From contig JAHQVT010000006.1 of the NCBI GenBank assembly GCA_019634165.1, positions 124,001-188,000 of the forward strand: a DNA stretch of 64,000 nucleotides, given 5' to 3'. Numbering within the stretch: the first letter of the stretch is position 1; each line of letters opens with the position of its first letter. Below the pieces are notes generated by a model that made no database searches, had not been told where the DNA came from, and was given only the letters and a program-made list of their open reading frames with translations. Source of the DNA: Rhodospirillales bacterium (GTDB lineage Bacteria > Pseudomonadota > Alphaproteobacteria > Rhodospirillales > Thalassospiraceae). The position numbers and the translations under genes are program-made. Of the stretch, positions 34,364 to 42,783 are shown one piece after another.

Positions 34364-34640
34364 CGAAAATGGTCAGGAAGACCACCAACCTGTTTATCTG
34401 CCAGAAAACCGTCATCAATGGGCGTCCAATGATGAGGTCGGCAAGCCTGCGATTGACCTTTCGCGTGGTCCTGTTCATGTGCGGTTCAAACGTAAAAAGG
34501 AACCCGGGTCAACTTTTTCGCCAAATGACTGGATGAGAAAGAACTTGCCGCAAATTGGGGCAACAGCAATCGCTGCTATTGTTATTCTATGTGTGGTGGT
34601 TGCACTTTATACCGACTTGGCCGGGATTGTTTTAAGGTAG
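34350..34640 (+). CDS. Small C-terminally membrane-anchored protein
   Basis: 96 aa, not recognised. Hydrophilic N-terminal 65 residues, then one helix ATAIAAIVILCVVVALYTDL close to the C-terminus: a tail-anchored topology like the preceding 309-aa protein. An in-frame stop at 34332 makes ATG 34350 the first possible ATG, yet the only good ribosome site belongs to the overlapping leader ORF. The FKRKKEP and WMRKNLP segments put positive charge on the cytoplasmic side. Confidence 0.65.
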   Translation: MSSRDENGQEDHQPVYLPENRHQWASNDEVGKPAIDLSRGPVHVRFKRKKEPGSTFSPNDWMRKNLPQIGATAIAAIVILCVVVALYTDLAGIVLR

Positions 34641-34813
34641 TCATCCTTAACCAACGCAGGGCGATCTTGTTTTGCCATACATCTGTTGTTGTAAGGGGCA
34701 TTTACACCAAGATCAGTGCTAGTTATTGACGTTAACGTAAACGTTATGTCAGGCTGTCTTTCTGTATGAAAGATGTTGCACGAAAAGCAGCACCCATGGG
34801 AGGCCAACCAACA

Positions 34814-35254
34814 ATGACCAAGTCACAGACCCGGATCGGCATCACACCGGCGGATTTTGACGCCATCATGCGCGAAAAAGTCCCGTTCGTTGGTGATATG
34901 GGGGTGATTACCGAAAGTTTGGAAAATGATACTGCCATATTGCGGTTGCCGTTCAATGAACGCTATCTCCGGCCGGGCAATGTGGTGTGTGGGCCGGCGA
35001 TCTTTGGGCTTGCCGATATTGCGCTTTATGCTGTGGCGTGGTTGGTGGTGCCCCAAGCGGACCTTGCTGTGACAACAGAGGCAACTGTGCATTTCTTATC
35101 CGGGGCCAAGCCCGGCGACCTGATGGCCGAGGCAAAGATATTAAAGGCGGGGAGGCGGCTGTTGATTGCGGAATGTCATATTCGATCCTGCGTTGATAAC
35201 AGCCTATGTGCGCATGTGATTGGGACTTATGCGATGCCACCCGCGGAAAAATAG
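34814..35254 (+). CDS. PaaI-type hotdog thioesterase
   Basis: About 146 aa, hotdog fold. The helix region NVVCGPAIFGLADIALYAVA holds the catalytic-type Asp68, with VTTEATVHFLSGAKPGDL and LIAECHIRS after it. Family members hydrolyse acyl-CoA, often aromatic. The frame extends to 34766, but GGGAGG lies ten bases before ATG 34814. Upstream of rplM but separated from it by a promoter, so probably its own unit. Confidence 0.86.
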   Translation: MTKSQTRIGITPADFDAIMREKVPFVGDMGVITESLENDTAILRLPFNERYLRPGNVVCGPAIFGLADIALYAVAWLVVPQADLAVTTEATVHFLSGAKPGDLMAEAKILKAGRRLLIAECHIRSCVDNSLCAHVIGTYAMPPAEK

Positions 35255-35320
35255 ATCAAATTCGTGTGGTAAAATAATACCTCTTTGCATAAGTTGTTGA
35301 TTTAAAACGAAATATTCCTG

Positions 35321-35348
35321 TTGTTTTCTTGTTGAATGCTGGCATAAT
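35321..35348 (+). promoter_or_regulatory. Probable promoter of rplM-rpsI
   Basis: -35 TTGTTT (35321-35326), 16 bp, -10 CATAAT (35343-35348), about 60 bp before the rplM start. Confidence 0.45.
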
Positions 35349-35363
35349 GCGCCGACTTTCAAC

Positions 35364-35379
35364 GAGGGAAGATTCCCTC
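35364..35379 (+). other. Leader hairpin upstream of rplM
   Basis: GAGGGAA-GA-TTCCCTC, with at least GAGGG/CCCTC paired, in the 5' leader 30 bp before rplM. L13 leader RNAs that control rplM-rpsI are known in other bacteria; this could be an analogue, but the stem is small. Confidence 0.35.
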
Positions 35380-35409
35380 CGTGGAACCCAGTTTTCGAGT
35401 ATATAAATA

Positions 35410-35877
35410 ATGAAAACCTTCACTGCGACACCGAGCGACATCGAGCGCAAATGGTTCGTGGTCGACGCTGAAGACGTCGTCCTTGGCCGCCTTGCTGCTG
35501 TTGTTGCCAACCGTCTTCGTGGTAAACACAAAGCAATGTTTACCCCGCACATGGATTGTGGCGATCACATCGTCATCGTCAATGCCGAAAAAGTCAAATT
35601 GACTGGCCGTAAACTTCAGAACAAGAAGTTTTACTGGCACACCGGTTATCCGGGCGGCATCAAAGAACGCACCATGGACAAGCTCCTCAATGGTGAGCAC
35701 CCGGAACGTGTGATCATCAAAGCTGTTGAGCGTATGATGTCCCGTGGTCCGCTGCGTAGCCAGGTTCTTTCTAAGTTGCACGTTTATGCCGGTACCGAGC
35801 ATCCGCATGATGCTCAGCAGCCTGCAGTACTCGACGTTGCGGCTATGAACGAAAAGAATAAGCGGAGTGCTAAGTAA
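35410..35877 (+). CDS. rplM: 50S ribosomal protein L13
   Basis: 155 aa, an early-assembling 23S rRNA binder. Family landmarks: [41 protein letters not shown]-equivalent [13 protein letters not shown], and [20 protein letters not shown] then [13 protein letters not shown]. Immediately followed by rpsI, the stop and start overlapping by one base (TAATG). The ribosome site before ATG 35410 is poor (GAG at ten bases), which may fit leader control. Confidence 0.98.
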   Translation: MKTFTATPSDIERKWFVVDAEDVVLGRLAAVVANRLRGKHKAMFTPHMDCGDHIVIVNAEKVKLTGRKLQNKKFYWHTGYPGGIKERTMDKLLNGEHPERVIIKAVERMMSRGPLRSQVLSKLHVYAGTEHPHDAQQPAVLDVAAMNEKNKRSAK

Positions 35878-36368
35878 TGGCCGAAACTAAAACTCTTGAA
35901 GATCTCAAGGATCTGGCACAGGGCGGTGAAACCGTTTCTGCAGCTGCAGAAGGCACCCTGCCGGAGCCGAAGATCGACGCACAGGGTCGTTCTTATGCAA
36001 CGGGCCGTCGTAAAAACGCGATCGCACGTGTTTGGATCAAGCCGGGCTCGGGTAAAATCACCGTTAATGGTCGTGAATTCGAACATTACTTCGGTCGTCC
36101 GGTTCTGCGCATGGTAATCAACCAGCCGTTCGGCGCTGCTGATCGTAAAGATCAGTTTGACGTTGTTTGCACCGTTAACGGTGGTGGCCTTTCTGGTCAG
36201 GCCGGTGCGGTTCGTCACGGTATCTCCCGTGCGCTGATCACTTTTGAGCCGGCACTGCGTCCGACCCTCAAAGCTGGTGGGTTCCTCACCCGTGACTCGC
36301 GTGCAGTTGAACGTAAAAAATACGGTCGCGCTAAAGCCCGTCGTAGCTTCCAGTTCTCGAAGCGCTAA
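35877..36368 (+). CDS. rpsI: 30S ribosomal protein S9
   Basis: 163 aa. Core motifs [40 protein letters not shown] and the extreme C-terminal [17 protein letters not shown], whose basic tail reaches the P-site tRNA. The first 38 residues are an acidic extension absent from E. coli S9 (130 aa) but usual in alphaproteobacteria. Start overlaps the rplM stop, with GGAG nine bases upstream. Confidence 0.98.
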   Translation: MAETKTLEDLKDLAQGGETVSAAAEGTLPEPKIDAQGRSYATGRRKNAIARVWIKPGSGKITVNGREFEHYFGRPVLRMVINQPFGAADRKDQFDVVCTVNGGGLSGQAGAVRHGISRALITFEPALRPTLKAGGFLTRDSRAVERKKYGRAKARRSFQFSKR

Positions 36369-36399
36369 ACCGGCACGCTTACGCAATATGCGATTTCAA

Positions 36400-36434
36400 G
36401 ATGGCCCGCTGGTTCAGCGGGCCATCTTTTTTTG
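36400..36434 (+). terminator. Intrinsic terminator of rplM-rpsI
   Basis: GATGGCCCGCT, loop GGTTC, AGCGGGCCATC, followed by seven T. Confidence 0.95.
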
Positions 36435-36491
36435 TGCCTTTTTCATAAAGAAGGCAGCCTTAAACCCCCCGATTTGAAAGGGACCACCGAT

Positions 36492-37391
36492 ATGCAGTAC
36501 AGAAAGCTGCGCGACGCTGATCTTGATGCCGCAACCGCATTCCTTGCCAACCATGCTGCGACCAGCATGATCCTGCGTGGGAATTTGCGAACTGCCGGTA
36601 TCGAGCGACGTCGTCATCCGCTTTCTGGAAGCTATTTTGGTGAAGTTGCCAACGATGGCGCGATTAGCGCGATCATTGCGCAGTTTGGCAATGGCAACGT
36701 CTTTGTCCAATCGGGTGATCACGCAACGATCCCGGCTGACCTGACCAAGGCATTTGCCGCTGATCCCCTTGGGCCGGTGGCAGGTGTATTTGGCGATGCC
36801 GATCAGGCAGCAGATATGCTTGGCCAGCTTGGTCTTTTGGATGCAGATTTCAATATCAATGCATCGGACATCCTTTATCAGCTTCGGCTTGATGATTTGA
36901 TCGTGCCGGTCAATGCGCGGGCAGATGATTTTCAGATGGTTGATGCCAGTCAAGTTGATCGCAGCACATTGTTGCAGTGGTTGCGCGCCTATGAGATCGA
37001 AGCATTGGGGGCGGGCGACACCCCCGAACTGGATGGCAAAATCGCATCGCGTCTGGTTCACGCATTGGATGCGCGTAACATGTGGGCGCTGATTGTTGAT
37101 GGCAAGGCGGTCAGTCTTTCGGGTTTCAATGCCCAATTGCCTGACATGGTTCAGGTTGGACCGGTTTGGACCCCGCCGGAACATCGATCAAATGGCTATG
37201 CCCGTATTTTGGTCGCCAAAACGCTGCTGGCCGCACGGTCCCGTGGGGTGAGGGATGCTATTTTGTCTACCGATAGCGAAGCGGCGGCAAAGGCGTATGA
37301 GGCACTTGGCTTTAGGAAGATCGGGCGCTATCGCTTGGCCCTTTTAAAAAGCCCGGTTAAGCTTACATCAATGCTTGAAACCCAACCTTAA
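36492..37391 (+). CDS. GNAT-family N-acetyltransferase
   Basis: About 299 aa. The C-terminal third is a GNAT domain: VGPVWTPPEHRSNGYARILV is the acetyl-CoA-binding signature (RxxGYA form), then TDSEAAAKAYEALGFRKIGR. The N-terminal 200 residues form a degenerate first GNAT-like half, an arrangement seen in several predicted acetyltransferases of unknown substrate. The frame extends to 36432 inside the terminator; ATG 36492 with AGGGA upstream is the better start. Confidence 0.82.
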   Translation: MQYRKLRDADLDAATAFLANHAATSMILRGNLRTAGIERRRHPLSGSYFGEVANDGAISAIIAQFGNGNVFVQSGDHATIPADLTKAFAADPLGPVAGVFGDADQAADMLGQLGLLDADFNINASDILYQLRLDDLIVPVNARADDFQMVDASQVDRSTLLQWLRAYEIEALGAGDTPELDGKIASRLVHALDARNMWALIVDGKAVSLSGFNAQLPDMVQVGPVWTPPEHRSNGYARILVAKTLLAARSRGVRDAILSTDSEAAAKAYEALGFRKIGRYRLALLKSPVKLTSMLETQP

Positions 37392-37409
37392 ACCGGATCG
37401 GGGCCTGCT

Positions 37410-38762
37410 TTGAAACGCAGCCTGTTATCTTGTGTGATCGCCAAATTGTTCCTGCCAGCGGTTATGATCCTGTTGGTGGGAACAGTTATGTCTGCATGTC
37501 TGGTCACTCCCGCGCGAGCACAGGATCTTTCGCAGGTTTTATATCGCTTTGAAAACCGTGCATTGAATCTTGGACGATATGGCAGCGTTGCAACCTTTCA
37601 GCAGCGGTTGTTTGCTCAGGCATCAAATTGTGCCGCAAAACCGGCCAATAGCTATGGCCGGGCAGATGGGATTGTCGGGGCAAAGACACGCCAGGCGATT
37701 ATTGATCTGCAACCGTGCCTGAATTCTGCTGTGCGGGCGGCTGTTGGGGCGGAAAGTTATGGGGCGATTACGGTTGGGCTGTGGCGGTTATTGATGCCTG
37801 CCAACATGCCGCCGCCCGATGCAATTGAGCGGGCTAATCATTTGACCTTTGCGCTTGAAGGCACGGATTATGACGTTATTCAGTTTAACTTCTGTCAGTC
37901 GAAAAACCCGCGCAGCGGTAATCGGTATTTGGACGGCGATCCGTATTGCCATACCAACGACCCGCGCGCCTATTTGACATGGGGGCCACGCGGGGCGACT
38001 GCCGGGGCTGGGGCGGAAATTCAACAGATATTGTTTGCGGCTGAACGGGCCAATCCCGGTTTGCTTGGTGCTGTTTTTGGGCCCTTTACCGAAGACATGC
38101 ACCGATTGGCACTTGGCAATAATGACGCGGCCTTTGATGTGCTGTGTGCCATCTGGGTGGATGATCAAAAACGCAGCGAATTTTCACGGCGATTTGCCGC
38201 CTATGGCGCACGGCCAGAAGTGCAGGCGTCTTATCGCAGGGTTTATGATGCCGCCAATGCCGATGGCGGTAAGATAGCGCGATTTTTCAAGCTGTATAAT
38301 GCTGTAAAACAATTGATAAATCGCGATCCGACCGAAATTGATCTGGCGTTTTTCATTGACCGCGCAACCCATGGGTCAGTCCCGCCCAGCGATATTTCCC
38401 AACTGGTCAATCGCCTGACAAAATTCGCAAGCAGGACGCGGGATGTACCAAGCCCGGGAGAACTGCGCAAACAGCTTGCCGCCTGGCTGCCCAGCCAGCA
38501 CAAATATAATGACCGCTTGGCCCGTGATGCGATTTTCATGATCGATGACCCGGATGTTGTCGTGTCCGATGCCCATCGCCGGATGTGGTTACAGCGTTCA
38601 GGCTTAAAAGCCCGTGATTTTGGCCTGTCTGATCAGCGATTTGTTACGCACTATCCCGTTGCCGCGCCAACTGGCTACGAGAAAATCGAGAAATTCTATA
38701 CCGTGTTGCCCGAAGATCGACGGGCCTGTCCATCGACCGTGCGTCGGGCACGTAAGAAATAG
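37410..38762 (+). CDS. Secreted protein with N-terminal peptidoglycan-binding-like motif
   Basis: 450 aa. It starts with TTG at 37410 (GGGG six bases upstream), which supplies the basic n-region of a signal peptide (KRSLLSCVIAKLFLPAVMIL ... ARAQ); the first in-frame ATG (37464) would drop it. Residues about 65-100 read SYGRADGIVGAKTRQAIIDL, the pattern of PG_binding_1 domains. The rest is unrecognised; it contains DPRAYLTWGPRGATAGAGAE and several Cys (NFCQSKN, DPYCHTND, VLCAIW), consistent with an oxidised periplasmic protein. A cell-wall-active enzyme is possible but unproven. It starts 19 bp after the GNAT stop. Confidence 0.7.
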   Translation: MKRSLLSCVIAKLFLPAVMILLVGTVMSACLVTPARAQDLSQVLYRFENRALNLGRYGSVATFQQRLFAQASNCAAKPANSYGRADGIVGAKTRQAIIDLQPCLNSAVRAAVGAESYGAITVGLWRLLMPANMPPPDAIERANHLTFALEGTDYDVIQFNFCQSKNPRSGNRYLDGDPYCHTNDPRAYLTWGPRGATAGAGAEIQQILFAAERANPGLLGAVFGPFTEDMHRLALGNNDAAFDVLCAIWVDDQKRSEFSRRFAAYGARPEVQASYRRVYDAANADGGKIARFFKLYNAVKQLINRDPTEIDLAFFIDRATHGSVPPSDISQLVNRLTKFASRTRDVPSPGELRKQLAAWLPSQHKYNDRLARDAIFMIDDPDVVVSDAHRRMWLQRSGLKARDFGLSDQRFVTHYPVAAPTGYEKIEKFYTVLPEDRRACPSTVRRARKK

Positions 38763-38924
38763 TATCGCCGCTATGGCGCAGTATGTTGAAAACGCATGGG
38801 GACATTACGGTTTATCAGGGATATTTGTCGTCTAATGACTTGCATCTGATGGGCTTGTTTGCCAACATCCGCCGGTTATCAATGCCTGCACATTTGCGGG
38901 TGAGTCTTTAGGAGCAAGATTTAA

Positions 38925-39971
38925 ATGAGTGACGTTAAGGTCAAAGTCGGAATTCTCGGTGCCAGTGGCTATACCGGGGCGGAACTGGTTCGCATTCTTG
39001 CGCATCATGATGCTGCGGACATCACCCTGTTGACCGCCGACCGACGCGCCGGACGTCCTTTCGGGGAAGTTTTCCCGCATCTTGCTCATATTGATCTGCC
39101 GACCATGATCAAGATTGACGATGCCGATTGGTCAACAGTTGATCTGATTTTCTGTGCGCTGCCGCATGGCACGACGCAAGAAGTCATTGCCGGTTTGCCC
39201 GGGCATGTAAAAGTCGTCGATCTGTCTGCTGATTTCCGTCTGTTTGATGCTGCGACCTACAAGGAATGGTATGGCGCGGAGCATGCCGCACAGGATTTGC
39301 AAAAAGAAGTGGTTTACGGCCTGACTGAATTGCACCGTGAAAAGATTAAATCAGCACGTATTGTTGCCAATCCGGGCTGTTATCCGACCCCGGTGCAGTT
39401 GGCCTTGACCCCGCTTTTGGAAAACAAACTGGTGCATGCTGATGACATCATCATCGATGCCAAATCCGGTGTAACCGGTGCTGGACGTGCGCCCAAGGAA
39501 ATGACGTTATATGCCGAAGTCACCGAAGGCATTCATGCCTATGGGACGGGCGGGCACCGTCATGCACCCGAGATCGAGCAGGGGTTGGCTTGGGCATCCG
39601 GGCAAGACGTGGTGGTGAACTTTTCCCCGCATCTGATGCCAATGAGCCGCGGTATCTTGGAATCCATCTATGTCAAAATGACCGATGGCACCACGGCCGA
39701 AGACATTCAGGCAGCATTGGCAAAACGTTTTGCCAATGAGCCATTTGTCCGTGTCTTGCCATTTGGCGTGACACCACAAACCCGCCATGTGCGCGGATCG
39801 AATTATGTTTTGATGGGGGTGGTTAAGGACCGTGTTCCGGGCCGGGTCATCATTGTTGCGGTTGAAGATAACCTTGTAAAAGGTGCATCTGGTCAGGCGG
39901 TTCAGAACATGAATGTCATGCTGGGCCTGCCAGAAACCATGGGGCTTGAGATCGAGCCGCTGTTCCCGTAA
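38925..39971 (+). CDS. argC: N-acetyl-gamma-glutamyl-phosphate reductase
   Basis: 348 aa, third step of arginine synthesis: NADPH-dependent reduction of N-acetylglutamyl-phosphate to the semialdehyde. N-terminal nucleotide loop VGILGASGYTGAELVRIL, FCALPHGTTQ, DLSADFRL, and the active-site VANPGCYPTPVQL with Cys152; HRHAPEIEQ follows. This is the long type 1 form. AGGAG ten bases before the ATG, and a strong terminator directly after, so monocistronic; no other arg genes are nearby. Confidence 0.97.
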   Translation: MSDVKVKVGILGASGYTGAELVRILAHHDAADITLLTADRRAGRPFGEVFPHLAHIDLPTMIKIDDADWSTVDLIFCALPHGTTQEVIAGLPGHVKVVDLSADFRLFDAATYKEWYGAEHAAQDLQKEVVYGLTELHREKIKSARIVANPGCYPTPVQLALTPLLENKLVHADDIIIDAKSGVTGAGRAPKEMTLYAEVTEGIHAYGTGGHRHAPEIEQGLAWASGQDVVVNFSPHLMPMSRGILESIYVKMTDGTTAEDIQAALAKRFANEPFVRVLPFGVTPQTRHVRGSNYVLMGVVKDRVPGRVIIVAVEDNLVKGASGQAVQNMNVMLGLPETMGLEIEPLFP

Positions 39972-39989
39972 CCATCAATGCCGAATGAG

Positions 39990-40019
39990 AAAAGCGGGGT
40001 ATTTTCCCCGCTTTTTTTG
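39990..40019 (+). terminator. Intrinsic terminator of argC
   Basis: AAAGCGGGG, loop, CCCCGCTTT within a run of seven T. Confidence 0.93.
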
Positions 40020-40071
40020 TTTAACCAGTTTGAAGAACCATTTGTGCTTTGCGTCCAATTGGTCGGGGGCG

Positions 40072-40809
40072 TTATTGGGAAATGAATTTTTCCCATGGAC
40101 CAAGCATTGTTTTCCGAAGCGCTGTTATCCGCCCGTTTTCTTTTAATGTTGTCAATGAACGGTCAACTGCCGGCGCGATGTTAGCGTGCTTTTTGTGCAG
40201 ATACATGTACATTGGAAAGGCTGCCAATGATGGTGACTGTGCGTGAACCTCTTCGCCCATGCGCGACACAATTGGCGCTGCTTGCCATTTTTCAAACAAG
40301 GCGACTTCAATATCGCCGCGAAAAAGAAGAAGAAATAGCTGTTCGGCATTGTTGACGATGCTGAGGTTGCTGTGTTCTGCGAGCTGTTTTTCGTAAAGTT
40401 TCCAACCGCGAATAAAGCCGACTTGATACTGCGATAGGTCATCCCAGCTTGTGACCGTGATATCTGAATCACGGGAAAAAGCGACAAATTCCATAGTGTG
40501 AAACGATGTTGGAATTCTTAACAAATTAGGATACTGGCTTTCCAGTCCGCCGATACGCATCGCATCGCCGTCTTCTATACCTGCATTTGCATTGATCAGG
40601 GCGCGCTCCCCCGGAAGAGTATGGACGTCTGAGCGAAGTCCAACATTTTTAAATGTTTCGGTCAAAAGAGTAGTTAGAAACCCTTCATATCCATCGCGTG
40701 CAACATATGGCGCGTCAGCAGCGGTCCCAAAGTACAAGATGTCGTCAGACTTACTTTCTGAGATGGGCAAAAAGGCTGACAACAGGAATATCGCCAAAAA
40801 TCGTTTCAT
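40072..40809 (-). CDS. Orphan periplasmic solute-binding protein (SBP family 3-like) 1
   Basis: 245 aa. Signal peptide MKRFLAIFLLSAFLPISESK; then a two-lobed binding-protein pattern: ILYFGTAADAPYVARDGYEG, FLTTLLTETFKNVG, WDDLSQYQVGFIRGWKLYE and, in the second lobe, LFRGDIEVALFEKW. Such orphan receptors may feed transporters encoded elsewhere or act as sensors. No permease or ATPase is adjacent. Divergence from transport-type family 3 proteins is considerable, so the ligand is unknown. Confidence 0.75.
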   Translation of the reverse strand: MKRFLAIFLLSAFLPISESKSDDILYFGTAADAPYVARDGYEGFLTTLLTETFKNVGLRSDVHTLPGERALINANAGIEDGDAMRIGGLESQYPNLLRIPTSFHTMEFVAFSRDSDITVTSWDDLSQYQVGFIRGWKLYEKQLAEHSNLSIVNNAEQLFLLLFRGDIEVALFEKWQAAPIVSRMGEEVHAQSPSLAAFPMYMYLHKKHANIAPAVDRSLTTLKENGRITALRKTMLGPWEKFISQ

Positions 40810-41068
40810 GCAGAAGCCTTTCCATCAGTATGGCCATCTTTGATAGATGGGGCCGTTATTGTGAAAGACAATCTATTTTCGTCTGGCGTGGTGGGGGATT
40901 TACGTAAAGTTTTATGTGTCGGTCACAGCAGTCGGACCGATGGAAATATGGCAATCGGTTTTCGAATTGATGCGGTCCGGATTGTGTATGATTGAACCGG
41001 CCGAACTGCGTGAATTGGGCGGTTGGCCGGTGGTTGTGGCAACCGTTGGGGGATTTTTTGCCGCCGGA

Positions 41069-41929
41069 TTACTCGGTCGGCGTATTATTGCCGGGGATTT
41101 TGTCGGGCCAATATTGTTTGTACAAATTATCAACAAATCCCTCATTGATGAGGTCCTGCATGATCTTGGCAATTTGATCTGTGCGCGCCATCAGGGGGGA
41201 TTTGCGCGAGACCACCAAATGTATTTCATTGTCTTGGCCTAAACGGAACGGCGCTTTGGTGATTGTATCTTCGAGTTGATTGCGGCGAATTTCAAAATCC
41301 GCGTTGGAATCAGACCCGACAATGGCATCAAGCCGCTCTATCGCCAGCATTCGCAGTAAGGTGATTTCGTTGGTGGCTTCAAATTTATCGAGTGATGTAT
41401 CGCTGTCAAACGGTTCGAAATAGCGAGAATCAACAACTGCACCTACTGTCAGGTCTTGGAGATCGCGATATTCTTCAATTGGAAACGGGTTGTTGCGATT
41501 GACATAAAATACCGGGGTAACCTGACTATAGGCAGGCTTGATATAGAACGCATATTCTTCGCGTTCTTTGGTGTAGGCAAAGCTGGTCAGAACATCAATA
41601 TGACCATCTTCAAGCGTTTTAAGACACCGTCGCCAAGGGCAGGGATGAAGATGAAGTTCCAAACTTAGTCGATCGGCAATTTCAGTTAGCAGCGCGACAT
41701 CAATGCCATGGCGCTTGCCGTCTTCGTCTTCAATAACGAAGGGTTCCCATACTGAAAAGGCGGCAACCAAAAAGCCGGTATTCGTTCGCGGCGATGGTCT
41801 TTCATTGGCGATGGCAATGTTACTGACGCTGTAGGCAGCGCATATCGCAATGCTTGCTACGATACCTGCGCGAGCGAAAGAATTTGCGGTAAACCAACGC
41901 GTGATGTTTGCTGTGATGAATGTGGTCAT
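41069..41929 (-). CDS. Orphan periplasmic solute-binding protein (SBP family 3) 2
   Basis: About 286 aa. N-terminal hydrophobic signal around residues 17-42; binding-protein core with FSVWEPFVIEDEDGKRHGID, LLTEIADRLSLELHLHPCPW, DVLTSFAYTKEREEYAFYI and GAVVDSRYFEPF. Same strand as, and about 260 bp upstream of, the other orphan binding protein, which suggests either a pair or a duplicated sensor. The frame can start at a TTG (41935); ATG 41929 is preferred, without a clear ribosome site. No ABC partners nearby. Confidence 0.8.
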   Translation of the reverse strand: MTTFITANITRWFTANSFARAGIVASIAICAAYSVSNIAIANERPSPRTNTGFLVAAFSVWEPFVIEDEDGKRHGIDVALLTEIADRLSLELHLHPCPWRRCLKTLEDGHIDVLTSFAYTKEREEYAFYIKPAYSQVTPVFYVNRNNPFPIEEYRDLQDLTVGAVVDSRYFEPFDSDTSLDKFEATNEITLLRMLAIERLDAIVGSDSNADFEIRRNQLEDTITKAPFRLGQDNEIHLVVSRKSPLMARTDQIAKIMQDLINEGFVDNLYKQYWPDKIPGNNTPTE

Positions 41930-42068
41930 GATCAAGAATTGTTAAGAGGGGGATTTCTTCTTGTCATGTTAGAATTTAAACTGCCAAATCAAGGATGCTG
42001 CGCAAGTTTATTGAGAATAATGCGCAAAATCACATATTTGAACGCCAATTACGAAAGGTCTTCTGACC

Positions 42069-42605
42069 ATGCGTCTGTCCTATCGCGGGGTTAAGCCCAC
42101 CATTGATGAAACCGCGTTTATCGCCCCAAATGCAACAATCATTGGTGATGTTGAAATCGGTGCGCAAACCGGTATCTGGTTTGGCTGCGTTATTCGTGGC
42201 GATGTCCATGAAATCCGCATTGGGTCGCGGACCAATATTCAGGACCTGACGATGGTGCATGTCGCCAAGGGCAAATTTGGCACCTATATCGGGGATGACG
42301 TTACCATTGGTCATGCGGCAATTATTCATGCCTGCACCCTTGAAGATCGAAGCTTTGTCGGCATGGGGGCAACTGTGATGGATGGTTGCGTGATTGAGCA
42401 GGGCGGGATGCTTGGTGCAAATGCACTGCTTGCACCGGGTAAACGTATTCCGGCAGGGGAATTGTGGGCCGGGGTTCCGGCGCGAAAAGTCCGCGACCTG
42501 ACCCAGGAAGAAATTGAATTCTTTAAGGTCTCAGCGGACCGTTATGCCGATCTTGCGCAAGAATATTGTGTCTCTATCCCAGCCGATCTTGCGGCAGATA
42601 AATAA
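42069..42605 (+). CDS. Gamma-type carbonic anhydrase family protein
   Basis: 178 aa left-handed beta-helix built of hexapeptide repeats (IGDVEI, IGAQTG, IGDDVT). Three metal-ligand His fit positions 64, 82 and 87 (MVHVAKG, IGHAAIIHAC). The family is close to E. coli YrdA; catalytic activity of these short forms is often undemonstrated. A small stem GGTC-TTCT-GACC abuts the ATG and might mask the AAGG ribosome site. Single gene. Confidence 0.92.
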   Translation: MRLSYRGVKPTIDETAFIAPNATIIGDVEIGAQTGIWFGCVIRGDVHEIRIGSRTNIQDLTMVHVAKGKFGTYIGDDVTIGHAAIIHACTLEDRSFVGMGATVMDGCVIEQGGMLGANALLAPGKRIPAGELWAGVPARKVRDLTQEEIEFFKVSADRYADLAQEYCVSIPADLAADK

Positions 42606-42783
42606 GGTTTAATGCCGCCGGTTCGTGATCCGGCGGCCACCGATCTAAAATTATGACGATCAGGCAGGTTGAAGACGATCTACTTGCCAGTTTCCGATCC
42701 TTGCGCTAGCAAGGCATTCACTTGATAAGAACATAACATGCCGCGCGCCACCACGCCGGCCCAGCACGAAACGGACCGGAAAA

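Noticed and set aside
36414-37184. 256-aa minus-strand frame opposite the GNAT gene
   Set aside because: The plus strand holds the acetyl-CoA signature; the antisense frame begins inside the gene and ends at the rpsI terminator.
40916-41242. 108-aa plus-strand ORF in and past the gap between the two binding-protein genes
   Set aside because: More than half is antisense to the conserved C-terminus of the second binding protein and it has no ribosome site, although a hydrophobic stretch is present.
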